64,000 bases of DNA from Oscillospiraceae bacterium (GCA_004555865.1 SFJO01000008.1:1-64000), one strand, 5' to 3'. Counted from the first letter of the stretch, positions 33,072 through 42,028 are shown. Numbers and translations are program-made. Notes: generated by a model not told the origin, from the letters alone.

Positions 33072-33124
33072 CAAAGCGGGCTGCCGGTGGGCGGCTTTTG
33101 CGTGAGCGGAAAGGGGGGCGGAGT

Positions 33125-33706
33125 ATGGCAGCGGCGTTGGCCTTGATCGTTTCGGCGGGCAGTACCGCCAACCAGTATCTGGCTCAGCACGTGGCGGAGA
33201 TGGGGTATCAGCGCCCGGTGTTCGCCGCCAGCGCCAACGCCGCCCGCCGTATGATTGCCGAAAAGCCCTACGAGATGATTCTGATCAACGCCCCGTTGCC
33301 AGACGAGCTGGGCCATGAGCTGGCCCTGTTTGCGGTGCAGAACACCCGGGCCGGCGTGCTGATGATGGTCAAGGCCGGCACCGCCGATCAGGTGGCCCAG
33401 CGGGTGGAGCAGAGCGGCGTGCTGGTGCTGGCCAAGCCCTTTTCGGGGGCAGCCTTTCGCCAGGCGGTGCACATGGCTGCCGCCAGCAGCCGCCGCCTGA
33501 TGATGCTTCAGGAGGAAAACGACAAGCTGCATGAAAAGCTGATGCAGCTGCGGCTGGTCAGCCGGGCCAAGTGCCTGCTGATCGAAACCCGCGGCATGAC
33601 CGAGGCCGAGGCCCACCACTACATCGAAAAAGAAGCCATGAACAGCCGCCGCACCCGAGAACAGGTGGCGGAGAAAATCTTGGAGGAGGGCGTGCCCGGC
33701 GGCTGA
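33125..33706 (+). CDS. ANTAR-domain RNA-binding antiterminator with pseudo-receiver
   Basis: 193 residues. Residues 1-118 form a receiver-like fold whose phospho-acceptor position is asparagine (N55 in MILINAPLPDE) and whose acidic pocket is missing (LIVSAG), though K104 (LAKPF) remains. A coiled coil follows (about 122-145, MLQEENDKLHEKLMQLRLVS), then the ANTAR domain, K149-L186 (AKCLLIETRGMTEAEAHHYI and EKEAMNSRRTREQVAEKIL). ANTAR proteins bind hexaloop hairpins in nascent RNA and stop terminator folding. Gene position directly behind glnA and the hairpins in both synthetase leaders make those the likely targets. How its activity is controlled without phosphorylation is not visible. Confidence 0.9.
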   Translation: MAAALALIVSAGSTANQYLAQHVAEMGYQRPVFAASANAARRMIAEKPYEMILINAPLPDELGHELALFAVQNTRAGVLMMVKAGTADQVAQRVEQSGVLVLAKPFSGAAFRQAVHMAAASSRRLMMLQEENDKLHEKLMQLRLVSRAKCLLIETRGMTEAEAHHYIEKEAMNSRRTREQVAEKILEEGVPGG

Positions 33707-33882
33707 CCGGGGCGGCCTTGTTTTTGTTTTCTCAGGCCGGATGGCCTGTTTGGGAAAGCGGGCGCGCCGCACCGCGGCGTTGGATTTGCTCCGGTGTGCC
33801 CGGCTTGGAAAAGATTGGCCTTGAAGTTTGCCAGAAATGACATCCGGCGCAGAGTCGTCGGAAGATGAGGAGGAAGAGAAGA

Positions 33883-35505
33883 ATGTCGACCAAGTATATT
33901 TTCGTGACCGGCGGTGTGGTCTCCGGTTTGGGCAAGGGCATTACGGCGGCCAGCCTGGGCCGTCTGCTGAAGTGCCGCGGCCTGAAGGTGGCGGCTCAGA
34001 AGCTGGACCCCTACATCAACGTGGACCCCGGTACCATGAGCCCCTACCAGCACGGCGAGGTATTCGTCACCGAGGACGGCGCGGAGACCGACCTGGACTT
34101 GGGCCACTACGAGCGCTTCATTGACGAGGACCTGAACAAGTACTCCAACCTGACCACCGGCAAGGTGTACTGGAATGTGCTGAACAAGGAGCGGCAGGGC
34201 GCCTATCTGGGCCAGACTGTGCAGATCATTCCCCACATCACCAACGAGATCAAGAGCTTTATCTACAACGTGGGCAAGCACTCGGATGCCGATGTGGTTA
34301 TCACCGAGATCGGCGGCACCACCGGAGACATCGAGAGCCAGCCCTTCCTGGAGGCCATCCGTCAGGTGGGCCTGGAGCAGGGCAAAGAGAACTGCTGCTA
34401 CATCCATGTGGTGCTGGTGCCTTACATCAAGGGCAGCGATGAGTATAAGTCCAAGCCGGCCCAGCACTCGGTGAAGGAGCTTCAGGGCATGGGCATTGCT
34501 CCCAACATCATCGTGATGCGCGCCGATGGCCCCATCGACAAGGAGATCTTCCGCAAGATCAGTATGTTCTGCAACGTGAAGCCGGACTGCGTGATTGAGA
34601 ACCTGACCATGCCCAGCCTGTACGAATGCCCCATCATGCTGGAGGCAGGCGGCCTGTCGGACGTGGTGTGCCGCGAGCTGAATCTGGATCTGCCCGCCGC
34701 CGACCTGACCGAGTGGAAGGCCATGCTGGGCCGCATTGCCGGGTGCAGCAAGGAGTGCACCGTGGCGCTGGTGGGCAAGTATGTGAAGCTGCATGATGCC
34801 TACCTCTCCGTGATGGAAAGCCTGTACCACGGCGGCTTTGAGAACGGCTGCAAGGTGGACATCCGCTGGGTGGAGAGCGAGGGCCTGACCGATCAGGAAG
34901 CCTGCGCCAAGGCCTTTGAGGGGGTGGACGGCATCATCATTCCCGGCGGCTTCGGCGACCGGGGCATTGAGGGTATGATTCAGGCGGCCCGTTACGCCCG
35001 CGAGCAGGAGCTGCCCTGCTTCGGCATCTGCCTGGGCCTGCAGATCATGACCATGGAGTTTGCGCGGGATGTGCTGGGCTTTGCGGATGCCAACAGCAGC
35101 GAGTTTGCCCCCGAGGGCAAGCACAACGTCATTGCCCTGATGCCCGATCAGGAGGGCAACCTGCCCAAGGGCGGCACCATGCGCCTGGGCAGCTACCCCT
35201 GCAAGGTAATGCCCGGTACCAAGCTGATGGAGTGCTATGGGCAGGAGCTGGTGCAGGAGCGCCACCGCCATCGCTATGAGTTCAACAACGAGTACCGCCA
35301 GCAGATGGTGGATGCCGGCCTGGTTCTGGGCGGCACCAGCCCGGACGGCCGCCTGGTGGAGGCCATTGAGCTGCCCGGCCGTGACTTCTACGTGGGCGTG
35401 CAGTTCCACCCCGAGTTCAAGAGCCGCCCCAACCGTGCCCAGCCGCTGTTCCGCGGCTTTGTGAGTGCCTGCCTGAAAAAGCACGAGGCGCAGGAAGAGG
35501 CGTAA
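33883..35505 (+). CDS. pyrG: CTP synthase
   Basis: 540 residues, standard. Synthetase domain: YIFVTGGVVSGLGKGITAAS (ATP loop), QKLDPYINVDPGTMSPYQHGEVFVTEDGAE split over 40-75, and the CTP/UTP sites. Glutaminase domain from about 290: IPGGFGDRG, the nucleophile cysteine in PCFGICLGLQ, and the HPE triad end in VQFHPEFKSRP. Converts UTP to CTP using glutamine, so it consumes the product of the upstream synthetases. ATG 33883 has AGGAGG 11 bases upstream. A terminator follows at 35552-35592 (CAAAGCGCACGATC stem). Confidence 0.97.
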   Translation: MSTKYIFVTGGVVSGLGKGITAASLGRLLKCRGLKVAAQKLDPYINVDPGTMSPYQHGEVFVTEDGAETDLDLGHYERFIDEDLNKYSNLTTGKVYWNVLNKERQGAYLGQTVQIIPHITNEIKSFIYNVGKHSDADVVITEIGGTTGDIESQPFLEAIRQVGLEQGKENCCYIHVVLVPYIKGSDEYKSKPAQHSVKELQGMGIAPNIIVMRADGPIDKEIFRKISMFCNVKPDCVIENLTMPSLYECPIMLEAGGLSDVVCRELNLDLPAADLTEWKAMLGRIAGCSKECTVALVGKYVKLHDAYLSVMESLYHGGFENGCKVDIRWVESEGLTDQEACAKAFEGVDGIIIPGGFGDRGIEGMIQAARYAREQELPCFGICLGLQIMTMEFARDVLGFADANSSEFAPEGKHNVIALMPDQEGNLPKGGTMRLGSYPCKVMPGTKLMECYGQELVQERHRHRYEFNNEYRQQMVDAGLVLGGTSPDGRLVEAIELPGRDFYVGVQFHPEFKSRPNRAQPLFRGFVSACLKKHEAQEEA

Positions 35506-35551
35506 GCCGCCTGTTTGAAAAACAGGCCGCCAGAAACACCGGTTCATGGAT

Positions 35552-35592
35552 AAAACAAAGCGCACGATCGTTTGATCGTGCGCTTGTTTTTG
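35552..35592. terminator. Bidirectional terminator after pyrG
   Basis: AGCGCACGATC and GATCGTGCGCT pair around GTTT; GTTTTTG follows on the plus strand and AAACAAA precedes, serving both converging genes. Confidence 0.85.
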
Positions 35593-35607
35593 TTTCAGAG
35601 AGTTTGC

Positions 35608-36000
35608 TTACAGCTCCGTCACCCACAGGCCATGCAGGTTACAGTACTCGTAGACGGCCAGCGGTTTTTCGTTTCCGATGGCAAAGTCGGCTTCGGGGGC
35701 CTGCTCGGGGCGGAGATTGCGGAAATAAACGCCCTTGTCGGTGACCAGGCAGATGAACTGGATGTAGTGGGCTTCCAGCATGGGGTGAACGACACTGCCC
35801 ACCTGAACGTGAACGGCCCCATCCTTCAGCTGAACCACGGGCAGGTGCTTTTCCACCGCACCATCGCTGGTGCCGGGCTTGAGCGCCTTCATGGGTTCGC
35901 CGCAGCAAACAAGGGGGACCCCCTGATCAATGACCTTGGCCACCACGTTGCCGCAGTGAGAGCAGCGGTAGAAAACGACGGATTCAAATGCATGTGCCAT
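35608..36000 (-). CDS. dfx: Desulfoferrodoxin (2Fe superoxide reductase)
   Basis: 130 residues. Rubredoxin-like centre I ligands C13, C16, C32 and C33 (YRCSHCGN and LVCCGEPM). Centre II, the superoxide reductase iron, has H52 (EKHLPV), H72 (VHPM), H78 (EAHYI), C120 and H123 (YCNLHGLW). The lysine next to H52 that guides superoxide is present (E50-K51). It reduces superoxide to peroxide without making oxygen, as expected for an oxygen-sensitive anaerobe. AAAGGAGG lies before ATG. It is a single gene with its own promoter. Confidence 0.95.
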   Translation of the reverse strand: MAHAFESVVFYRCSHCGNVVAKVIDQGVPLVCCGEPMKALKPGTSDGAVEKHLPVVQLKDGAVHVQVGSVVHPMLEAHYIQFICLVTDKGVYFRNLRPEQAPEADFAIGNEKPLAVYEYCNLHGLWVTEL

Positions 36001-36304
36001 GGAAGAACCTCCTTTTATGAAACGGCCGATGAAGTTTGGGCGCGGCCGCTTGGGTTTGTTTCGATGACTTCATTTTATACTGGATTGGTATAGTTTGCAA
36101 GAACTTTTTAGGAATTATTCCCGATAATGAGCGAAATCAGCAGGATGCATAAAATCAGAGACGCGCATTTGGCAAAACTGCGAGCAAAGCACCGAGAAAA
36201 AACCTGGCACACAGGCATTCCGGCGCAAAACCACACATAGAAATGGAAAAACGGCCCGCCGGCTCTGCCGTGTGCAGGGCCCAATGCCGGAAAGGAGTGC
36301 GCCC
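36001..36304. other. Divergent intergenic region
   Basis: Holds the dfx promoter on the minus strand (TTGCAA at 36095-36100 with TAAAAT, 17-base spacer). An imperfect palindrome, CTATACC-AAT-CCAGTATA, overlaps the promoter and may be an operator. From 36110 to 36240 nothing else is clear. Confidence 0.5.
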
Positions 36305-36904
36305 ATGGAACGACCGGATACACTGCGCCGCCTGTGCCCGTCCGGTTTGCCGATTCTGGTGCGGCTGGCTGCCTGCCGGCCGCCGGAAGAAGCGGAGCTG
36401 GCCCGCTGCCTGGCGGTGGGGGAGGGCTGGCTGGCTGAGGGCCGAACCGGCCCGGAGAGCGCCGCCCTGCTGCTGCCCTATGCCGCCGATGTCGCCCCGG
36501 CCCGGGCGCTGCGCCGGTTTACCCGGGCGGAGAACACCCGGGGCGGCTGGGTGGTGGTGCTTGGCCCCATGGACGGGGCAAATCTGCGTGCCTGCCTGCG
36601 CCGTGCGGCGGTGCGCTGGCCGGCCTGGCAAACCTGGGTGGTGCTGCCGGGGGCAAGGGGGCTGGCTGCCGTGTTTGCCGCCGGGTTTACGCTGCGGCGG
36701 GCCGGCGCGGTGTGCGGCCTGCCCTGGGCCTGGCTGTGCAATGGCCGCCCGGTGGCCCGCCGCCCCGGCTGCGAGATGGCCCTGCCGCTGAGCGAACCGG
36801 GGCGCATCGCCGCCCGGCTGGAACAGGGCTGGGTGGGGGCCGACCTGCGCCCCGGCCCGGCAGGGGAGAACCTGCTGCTGTATCCGGCCGGGCCGCTGCT
36901 GTGA
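36305..36904 (+). CDS. Hypothetical protein, possibly GNAT-like
   Basis: 199 residues, starting MERPDTLRRLCPSGLPILVR; AAAGGAG seven bases before the ATG supports translation. Very rich in Arg, Ala, Leu and Trp. No signal peptide. The order of a strand (GGWVVVLGPMDGANLRACLR), a helix and AAVFAAGFTLRRAGAVCGLP is reminiscent of the second half of a GNAT domain, but the acetyl-CoA loop is not convincing, so no function is assigned. It is alone between dfx and the aminotransferase, facing a terminator. Confidence 0.6.
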   Translation: MERPDTLRRLCPSGLPILVRLAACRPPEEAELARCLAVGEGWLAEGRTGPESAALLLPYAADVAPARALRRFTRAENTRGGWVVVLGPMDGANLRACLRRAAVRWPAWQTWVVLPGARGLAAVFAAGFTLRRAGAVCGLPWAWLCNGRPVARRPGCEMALPLSEPGRIAARLEQGWVGADLRPGPAGENLLLYPAGPLL

Positions 36905-36940
36905 GCGGGACCTTTTAAGCAAAAGAAGACCGGATGCAAA

Positions 36941-37008
36941 AAACGCCGGGCGAATTTTCCACCAAACGACTCAATGCTTGTGGAAAACCGACCCGGCGGT
37001 TTTGCGTT
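36941..37008. terminator. Terminator between converging genes
   Basis: GCCGGG...TTTTCCAC pairs with GTGGAAAA...CCCGGC (minus strand reading), followed by GTTTTTT. Confidence 0.7.
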
Positions 37009-37020
37009 TAAGAAGGAAGG

Positions 37021-38190
37021 TCAGGGCTGCGCCACCAGGCCGCTCACCCGGATGGCTTCCACGGCCTGGGCAATGCGCTCGGGCGGAAGCACCAGCGCAA
37101 AGCGCACATACCCCTCGCCGCGGGGCCCGAAGCTCAGGCCGGGGGTGCAGATGACCCCGGCTTTGTCGATCAGGTCCATGCAGAAATCCATGCTCTTGGT
37201 GTAGGGGGCGGGCAGCGGCGCCCACACGAACATACTGCCGTGGCTGTCCGGCACGTTCCAGCCGATGGAGCGCAGACCGCCGCACAGGGCGTCCCGCCGG
37301 GCCTGATAGGCGGCGCACTGGGCCTTCACGCTGTCCAGCGGGCCGGTGAGGGCCGCAATGGCCGCGTACTGAACCGGCAGGAACATACCGAAGTCGATCT
37401 GGCTGCGCAGCTTGCGCAGGGCGGCCACTACGTCCCGGCGGCCCACCAAAAAGCTGATGCGGGCGCCGGTGACGTTGAAGCTCTTGGACAGGCTGAAGAA
37501 TTCCACGCCCACTTCCTCGGCACCGGGGGTGTTGAAGAAGCTGCGGCCGACATTGCCGTCAAAAATGATGTCGCTGTACGCGTTGTCGTGCACGATCAGC
37601 AGATCATGGGCCTTGCCGTAGGCCACCAGCTCCTCGTAAAAGCCGGGGCGGGCCACACTGCCCACCGGGTTGGCGGGCAGTGAAACCACCATGTACTTGG
37701 CCCGGTCGGCCACCTCATCGGGGATGGCGTCAAAGTCCGGCAGAAAGCCTTTTTCGGCGCTCAGCGGGTAGTACCAGGGAGTGGCCCCGCCCAACTTTGC
37801 CCCGGCGGTGAACACCGGATAGCCGGGGTCGGGCAGAAGCACCGTGCTGCCCTCATCGCACAGGGCCAGGCCCAGGTGGCCCATGCCCTCCTGGCTTCCA
37901 TTGACGCTCATCACCTGATCCGGCGTGATGGCCACGCCGAACCGCCGCTGGTAGTAGCTGCACACGGCGTCCAGCAGCTCCGGCAGGTCCCGCAGGCTGT
38001 ACTTCCAGTTGTCCTGGTTCTTGGCTGCGTCCATGAGCGCCTGCTTCACATGGGCCGGGGCCTCAAAGTCCGGCGTGCCCACCGACAGGTTGAACAGGGT
38101 GCGGCCCTGTGCCTCCAGGGCAACCTTGCGCTGGTTCAGGGCCGAAAAGATCTCGTCGCCAAACAGGTCGAGACGCTTGGAAAATTCCAT
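37021..38190 (-). CDS. Class I/II PLP aminotransferase (LL-diaminopimelate aminotransferase-like)
   Basis: 389 residues. NLSVGTPDFEAPAHVKQAL at the N-terminus, MSVNGSQEGMGHLGLALCDE, DPGYPVFTAGAKLGG, SLPANPVGSVARPGFYEEL (substrate/PLP Asn), VHDNAYSDI (pyridine-N Asp and Tyr) and the PLP lysine in FFSLSKSFNVTGARISFLVG. The pattern is closest to LL-DAP or aspartate/alanine-type aminotransferases of Clostridia; which amino acid it uses cannot be decided. ATG 38190 has AGAAGG nine bases upstream. Promoter lies at 38310-38338. Confidence 0.85.
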   Translation of the reverse strand: MEFSKRLDLFGDEIFSALNQRKVALEAQGRTLFNLSVGTPDFEAPAHVKQALMDAAKNQDNWKYSLRDLPELLDAVCSYYQRRFGVAITPDQVMSVNGSQEGMGHLGLALCDEGSTVLLPDPGYPVFTAGAKLGGATPWYYPLSAEKGFLPDFDAIPDEVADRAKYMVVSLPANPVGSVARPGFYEELVAYGKAHDLLIVHDNAYSDIIFDGNVGRSFFNTPGAEEVGVEFFSLSKSFNVTGARISFLVGRRDVVAALRKLRSQIDFGMFLPVQYAAIAALTGPLDSVKAQCAAYQARRDALCGGLRSIGWNVPDSHGSMFVWAPLPAPYTKSMDFCMDLIDKAGVICTPGLSFGPRGEGYVRFALVLPPERIAQAVEAIRVSGLVAQP

Positions 38191-38309
38191 GATAAACAAC
38201 CTTCTTTTTTGAGGGCCGGCGCGAAGGTGTGCCCCCGGCGGCCCATGGTTTCCGATTGAATCCGCTTCCCGCCCGGGCTGCCCGGCGGAAAAATGTGCGG
38301 TATTGCTTT

Positions 38310-38338
38310 AGTATAGCACCCCGGCAAAGGCGGGTCAA
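38310..38338 (-). promoter_or_regulatory. Promoter of the aminotransferase gene
   Basis: TTGACC (38333-38338 complement), 17-base spacer, TATACT (38310-38315 complement). Confidence 0.75.
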
Positions 38339-38369
38339 ACCTCTTGTGCAGATTGGGCCTGCCCGGCAG

Positions 38370-39056
38370 TCAATCCAGCACGGTTTTGGTGCGGCCGATG
38401 CCCACCACCGCCGCCGAGAGCTTCTTCCAGGTATTGCAGCCGCACACCCCGTCGTTGGTCAGCCCAACCCGCTTCTGGTAGGCCTTCAGGGCATTTTCCG
38501 TGCGCGCGCCGAACTTCCCGTCCAGGCTGCCGCACACATAGCCCAGGGCGTTCAGGGCGTCCTGTAAGATCAGCACATAGGTGTTGGTGCAGCCGCGGCG
38601 CAGGGTGGGGTAGCCCGCCGTGGTGCCGCGGCAGGCGGGCACCCCGTAGCGCCGGTCGAAATGAACCCAGGTGGGCGTCATGGAAAGCGGCTCCACATAG
38701 CCCCAGGCGCCGGTTTTGCTGGCGGCGTTCCAGATCTGCCGCCGGGCTGCGGCGGTGGTGTTCTGCCCCACGTCAAAGGCGACCCCGGCGTAGTGCTGGC
38801 TTCGGGTGCCGTGGCCGCCCTCCCAGATGCGCTTGAAGGCGTAGCCCACATAAATGCCCTTGCCATAGCTTCGGCGGGTCAGATTCCAGGCCTCCATGGC
38901 GGCCGTGGTGGTCCACAGAACCGACGAATTGCTGGAGCCGCGGAATTCCTTCACCCGAAGCGAGGTGCCGTAGGCATAGGGCATCACGTCGTTTTCCGTG
39001 AGGTTGTAGGTGAGCATCCGGTTGGTGTAGGCATCGTACACAAAAATCTTTGCCAT
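38370..39056 (-). CDS. M15-type peptidoglycan peptidase with peptidoglycan-binding domain
   Basis: 228 residues. The M15-like zinc motif SQHYAGVAFDVG (S-x-H-x-x-G-x-A-x-D) near 87-98 and the second ligand pair in TWVHFDRRYG near 129-137 indicate a D-Ala-D-Ala/L,D-type carboxypeptidase fold. The C-terminal 65 residues (LRRGCTNTYVLILQDALNAL, CGSLDGKFGARTENALKAYQ, NDGVCGCNTWKKL) are a peptidoglycan-binding type 1 domain. No signal peptide is visible. Its start is 15 bases after the stop of the large peptidoglycan-binding protein, so both are one operon and probably act together on cell wall or spore/phage-like wall material. Confidence 0.85.
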   Translation of the reverse strand: MAKIFVYDAYTNRMLTYNLTENDVMPYAYGTSLRVKEFRGSSNSSVLWTTTAAMEAWNLTRRSYGKGIYVGYAFKRIWEGGHGTRSQHYAGVAFDVGQNTTAAARRQIWNAASKTGAWGYVEPLSMTPTWVHFDRRYGVPACRGTTAGYPTLRRGCTNTYVLILQDALNALGYVCGSLDGKFGARTENALKAYQKRVGLTNDGVCGCNTWKKLSAAVVGIGRTKTVLD

Positions 39057-39071
39057 GCTGCATCGCTCCTT

Positions 39072-41666
39072 TCAAAGTGGGTCATGCCCGTTCCCGGCGG
39101 CCAGGCGCAGGGCGGCCCAGGTTTCGGCTTGTACCTGGCCGCATTCCTCCAGCCCGTAGGCAGCCTGGAACCGCTGAACGGCCTGCTCGGTGGCTGCACC
39201 GAATACGCCGTCCTCCTCCAGATAGGGCACGCACTCCTGGTCCATGGCCAGCCGGTTGAGCCACTGCTGCACCTGCCGCACCGGCGCCCCGGCGCTGCCC
39301 TTCCGCTGGGCCTTGCCCGGGTAGGCAGGGCGGCTTGCGGCGGTGAGAGGCGGCCCGGCCAGCAGGCTTTCGTACACCGCCGAAAGCGTGTTCCAGGTGG
39401 TTTCATCCACCCGGCCGGTGACGGGCAGCTCAAATTGCAGCTGGAATGCCTGCACGGCCTCGGTCACGGCGGGGTCGTAGCTGACGGTCCAATCTGGTGA
39501 GGCCACCGTGGGGTACCAGAAAGCGGTCAGGCGAAGCATTCGGGTCAGGTCCAGCACATCGGTGCCGGTGTCGCCCTCGGCCAGCGTCCGCCCCGGCCAG
39601 GCGGTCAGATCCGCCACCGCCATGGGGCCGCTGGGTCGCAGGCGGGCCGTATTGTTTACCAGAGCATTCCAGGTCACCCGGCCCACCACGCCGTCCGCCG
39701 TGAGGCCCTCCGACCGCTGATAGGCCTTGACCGCGGCCTCGGTGGCAGGGCCGAACACACCGTCAATGGTGAGGGAAGGAAGGGTGCTGTCGTAAGCGGC
39801 GGCCAGAATCAGGTAGTATTGCAGCTCCCGCACGGCCGTTCCCCGGCTGCCGATGCGCAGCACGCCCGGGTAGTCGCCGGGGCGCTGGTTCGGGCTGAGA
39901 AGCTGGTTGGTGATGTCCAGATAGACCTGGTTCAGCTTGTTCCAGGTGGCGCGCCCCACCACGCCGTCCGCAGTCAGGCCGAAATAGCGCTGGAAGGCGG
40001 TGACGGCGGCCTCGGTGGCCGCGCCGAACACGCCGTCCACCGTGACCGCTGCAAGGGCGGAGTAATTGTCGGCCGCGATGCGCAGCCAGAACTGTACCAG
40101 CTTTACGTTGCTGCCCCGGTCGCCCCGGCGCAGAGCCGTGCCGGGATAAGCGGAAGCGCCGTTCTGGTTCAGGTCCTCCTCCGCCGAGCGCCAGGCGGCG
40201 TACAGGGCGTTCCAGGTGGCCTGCCCCACCACACCGTCCACCGTCAGCCCGGCCTCCCGCTGGAAGATGCGCACCGCGGCGGCTGTGCCGCTGCCGTAAA
40301 CTCCGTCCACCGTCAGGCTGGGCAGGGCGCTGTTGAACTGGCTGAGGGTATTCAGCCAGAACTGAACCTGCTCCACCGCCGCGCCGGTGCTGCCGACCCG
40401 CAGGGTCGTGCCGCCCCACGCACCGGAGGACAGGCTGCCGGACGCGGTTTCGCCCTCGCTGGTCAGCTCGGCGAGGTCCTTGACGCTTACGTAGATGTAG
40501 CTGATTTTATACCACGTTGCCCGCCCAACGACCCCGTCCTGAGTCAGGTTGAACTGCTTTTGGAAGCGCTTGACCAGCGTTTCGGTGGCTGCGCCGAAGC
40601 TGCCGTCTACCGAGACGGTGCCGAAGAAGGGATAGTCCTTGGCGATGCGGTTCAGCTGGCGCTGGATGGTGGCCACGGAGGTGCCGCTGTCGCCCCGGCG
40701 CAGGGGGCTGCCGGGGTAGCTGGAGGGGATGGACTGGATGTTCTGGGTGCGCACGATTTCAACGCTGTTGCCGTAGTAATTGCGCAGGATCTGCAGGGCG
40801 CTGCGGCCCTGATTGGCCAGGGTTACGGTGCCCCATTGCTTCATGCCGGGGCAGGTGACGGTTTTGCCGTCGCAGTATTCGGTGTAGTACGGCTCAATGG
40901 TTCCGCTTCGGCGCACGTACGTGTTGAAAATGTCGTCGGTGATGCGCTCCATCACGTCAAAAATCGTGCGGCCGTACACAAAGTACTGGTCGTAACTGGT
41001 GGAGTTGGTGATGTTGAAGCGGTACCCTTTGCTGGGGTACCATTCGGTGTAAATGCGGTTGAGGGCCAGGCTGATCTGGGCGTGGATGTTGGCCCGAAGG
41101 GCCTGCTCCGGCCAGGTGGGGTACACCTCGCTGGAGGCCACGTTGGCGATGTATTTGCGGAAGGATACAGTCACGTTGCGGGCACTGGCCGCGGGCTTGC
41201 CCAGGTGCACCGTGATGTTTTTGGGGATGATGACCTGATCCAGCACCCGGGGGCTGCCCTTGGGGCCGGGGCCGGAGCCGCCCTCGCCCGCATACAGGGG
41301 ATGGGGCGGAATCTTCACCGGTTCGACCCGCTGGCGGCCGGGAGTGCTCTCGTTGACGGGGATCATCTCCAGGGTGGCCAGGGTGGTCTGGCAGGGGAAA
41401 ATCTGGATGTCCTGAATGACCTGACGCTGCCAGCCCTTTTTTTCGGCGGTCAGGGTCACGGCGGCGTAGGGCTGGGCGCTGGGGTTCTCGGCGAGGGAGA
41501 GCGCCTGGGGCGGCGCTTCAATGGCAAGGTCGGGGGCAGTGCCCTCGGCATCGGTGAGAAAGGTGCGGGAAAAGCCCGGCCCGGTGACGGTGATCAACAC
41601 CTCCGGCACGGCGGAGGTGAACCGCTGGGCGAAGCTCTGCACCCGCAGAGTGCCTTGCTGATTCAT
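39072..41666 (-). CDS. Large protein with six peptidoglycan-binding domains and a SpoIID-like region
   Basis: 864 residues. An N-terminal transthyretin-like strand region (about 1-110, LTDAEGTAPDLAI, QTTLATLEMIPVNESTPGRQ) is followed by a SpoIID/LytB-like domain (about 150-310: QALRANIHAQISLALNRIYT, TSYDQYFVYGR, VTCPGMKQWGTVTLANQGRS). Six consecutive peptidoglycan-binding type 1 repeats fill 320-860, each with the pattern LRxGxxGxxVxxxQxxL...VDGxFGxxTxxAVxxFQ...DGVVGxxTW; the last two are divergent. No signal peptide or membrane helix is visible, so export is unexplained. ATG 41666 has AAAGGAG eight bases upstream. Such proteins occur in sporulating and non-sporulating Clostridia and are assumed to act on cortex or wall glycan. 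Confidence 0.82.
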   Translation of the reverse strand: MNQQGTLRVQSFAQRFTSAVPEVLITVTGPGFSRTFLTDAEGTAPDLAIEAPPQALSLAENPSAQPYAAVTLTAEKKGWQRQVIQDIQIFPCQTTLATLEMIPVNESTPGRQRVEPVKIPPHPLYAGEGGSGPGPKGSPRVLDQVIIPKNITVHLGKPAASARNVTVSFRKYIANVASSEVYPTWPEQALRANIHAQISLALNRIYTEWYPSKGYRFNITNSTSYDQYFVYGRTIFDVMERITDDIFNTYVRRSGTIEPYYTEYCDGKTVTCPGMKQWGTVTLANQGRSALQILRNYYGNSVEIVRTQNIQSIPSSYPGSPLRRGDSGTSVATIQRQLNRIAKDYPFFGTVSVDGSFGAATETLVKRFQKQFNLTQDGVVGRATWYKISYIYVSVKDLAELTSEGETASGSLSSGAWGGTTLRVGSTGAAVEQVQFWLNTLSQFNSALPSLTVDGVYGSGTAAAVRIFQREAGLTVDGVVGQATWNALYAAWRSAEEDLNQNGASAYPGTALRRGDRGSNVKLVQFWLRIAADNYSALAAVTVDGVFGAATEAAVTAFQRYFGLTADGVVGRATWNKLNQVYLDITNQLLSPNQRPGDYPGVLRIGSRGTAVRELQYYLILAAAYDSTLPSLTIDGVFGPATEAAVKAYQRSEGLTADGVVGRVTWNALVNNTARLRPSGPMAVADLTAWPGRTLAEGDTGTDVLDLTRMLRLTAFWYPTVASPDWTVSYDPAVTEAVQAFQLQFELPVTGRVDETTWNTLSAVYESLLAGPPLTAASRPAYPGKAQRKGSAGAPVRQVQQWLNRLAMDQECVPYLEEDGVFGAATEQAVQRFQAAYGLEECGQVQAETWAALRLAAGNGHDPL

Positions 41667-41835
41667 AAACAAACTCCTTTGTCTGGAACGGGAAAAGCGG
41701 TTTATGACGGCACGGGGGCCGTACAGCGGGCAGGCGCAGTCTGGCGGTGCTGCCCTCGCCTCAGCCTATGCCGGTCGGGCAGGATGTGGGAATGAAATTT
41801 CACCAAAAGGCCGGCGGAATTTTACACGTTCCATC

Positions 41836-41864
41836 TTGCATTGGGGTGGGGAATCGAGTATCAT
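41836..41864 (+). promoter_or_regulatory. Promoter for the Cys-rich microprotein transcript
   Basis: TTGCAT (41836-41841), 17-base spacer, TATCAT (41859-41864). Confidence 0.55.
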
Positions 41865-41905
41865 AAAGCTATGGAATCAGCCAGTGACGAAGGGAGGATT
41901 TGCCC

Positions 41906-42028
41906 GTGTATCGCCAAATGCGAAAGGCCATCCGGCAGCGCCGGGCGTGTTTCTCTTCCTCTCACTGTCCGCAGCAGGCAGCCGTATGCTGCCGGGAGGG
42001 TGTGCTCTGTGCGCACTTTGCCCGGTGA
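41906..42028 (+). CDS. Possible 40-residue Cys-rich peptide
   Basis: GTG start with AGGGAGG about nine bases upstream. The peptide begins VYRQMRKAIRQRRACFSSSH and continues CPQQAAVCCREGVLCAHFAR, with five cysteines in the second half and a strongly basic first half. It lies in the leader of the next small gene. The only support is the ribosome site and position, so it is tentative. Confidence 0.3.
   Translation: MYRQMRKAIRQRRACFSSSHCPQQAAVCCREGVLCAHFAR

Noticed and set aside
36155..36922. Leftward 255-codon frame opposite the hypothetical gene at 36305
   Set aside because: The rightward frame has AAAGGAG before its ATG; the leftward one has no ribosome site and a Gln/Arg/Pro-rich, featureless product.
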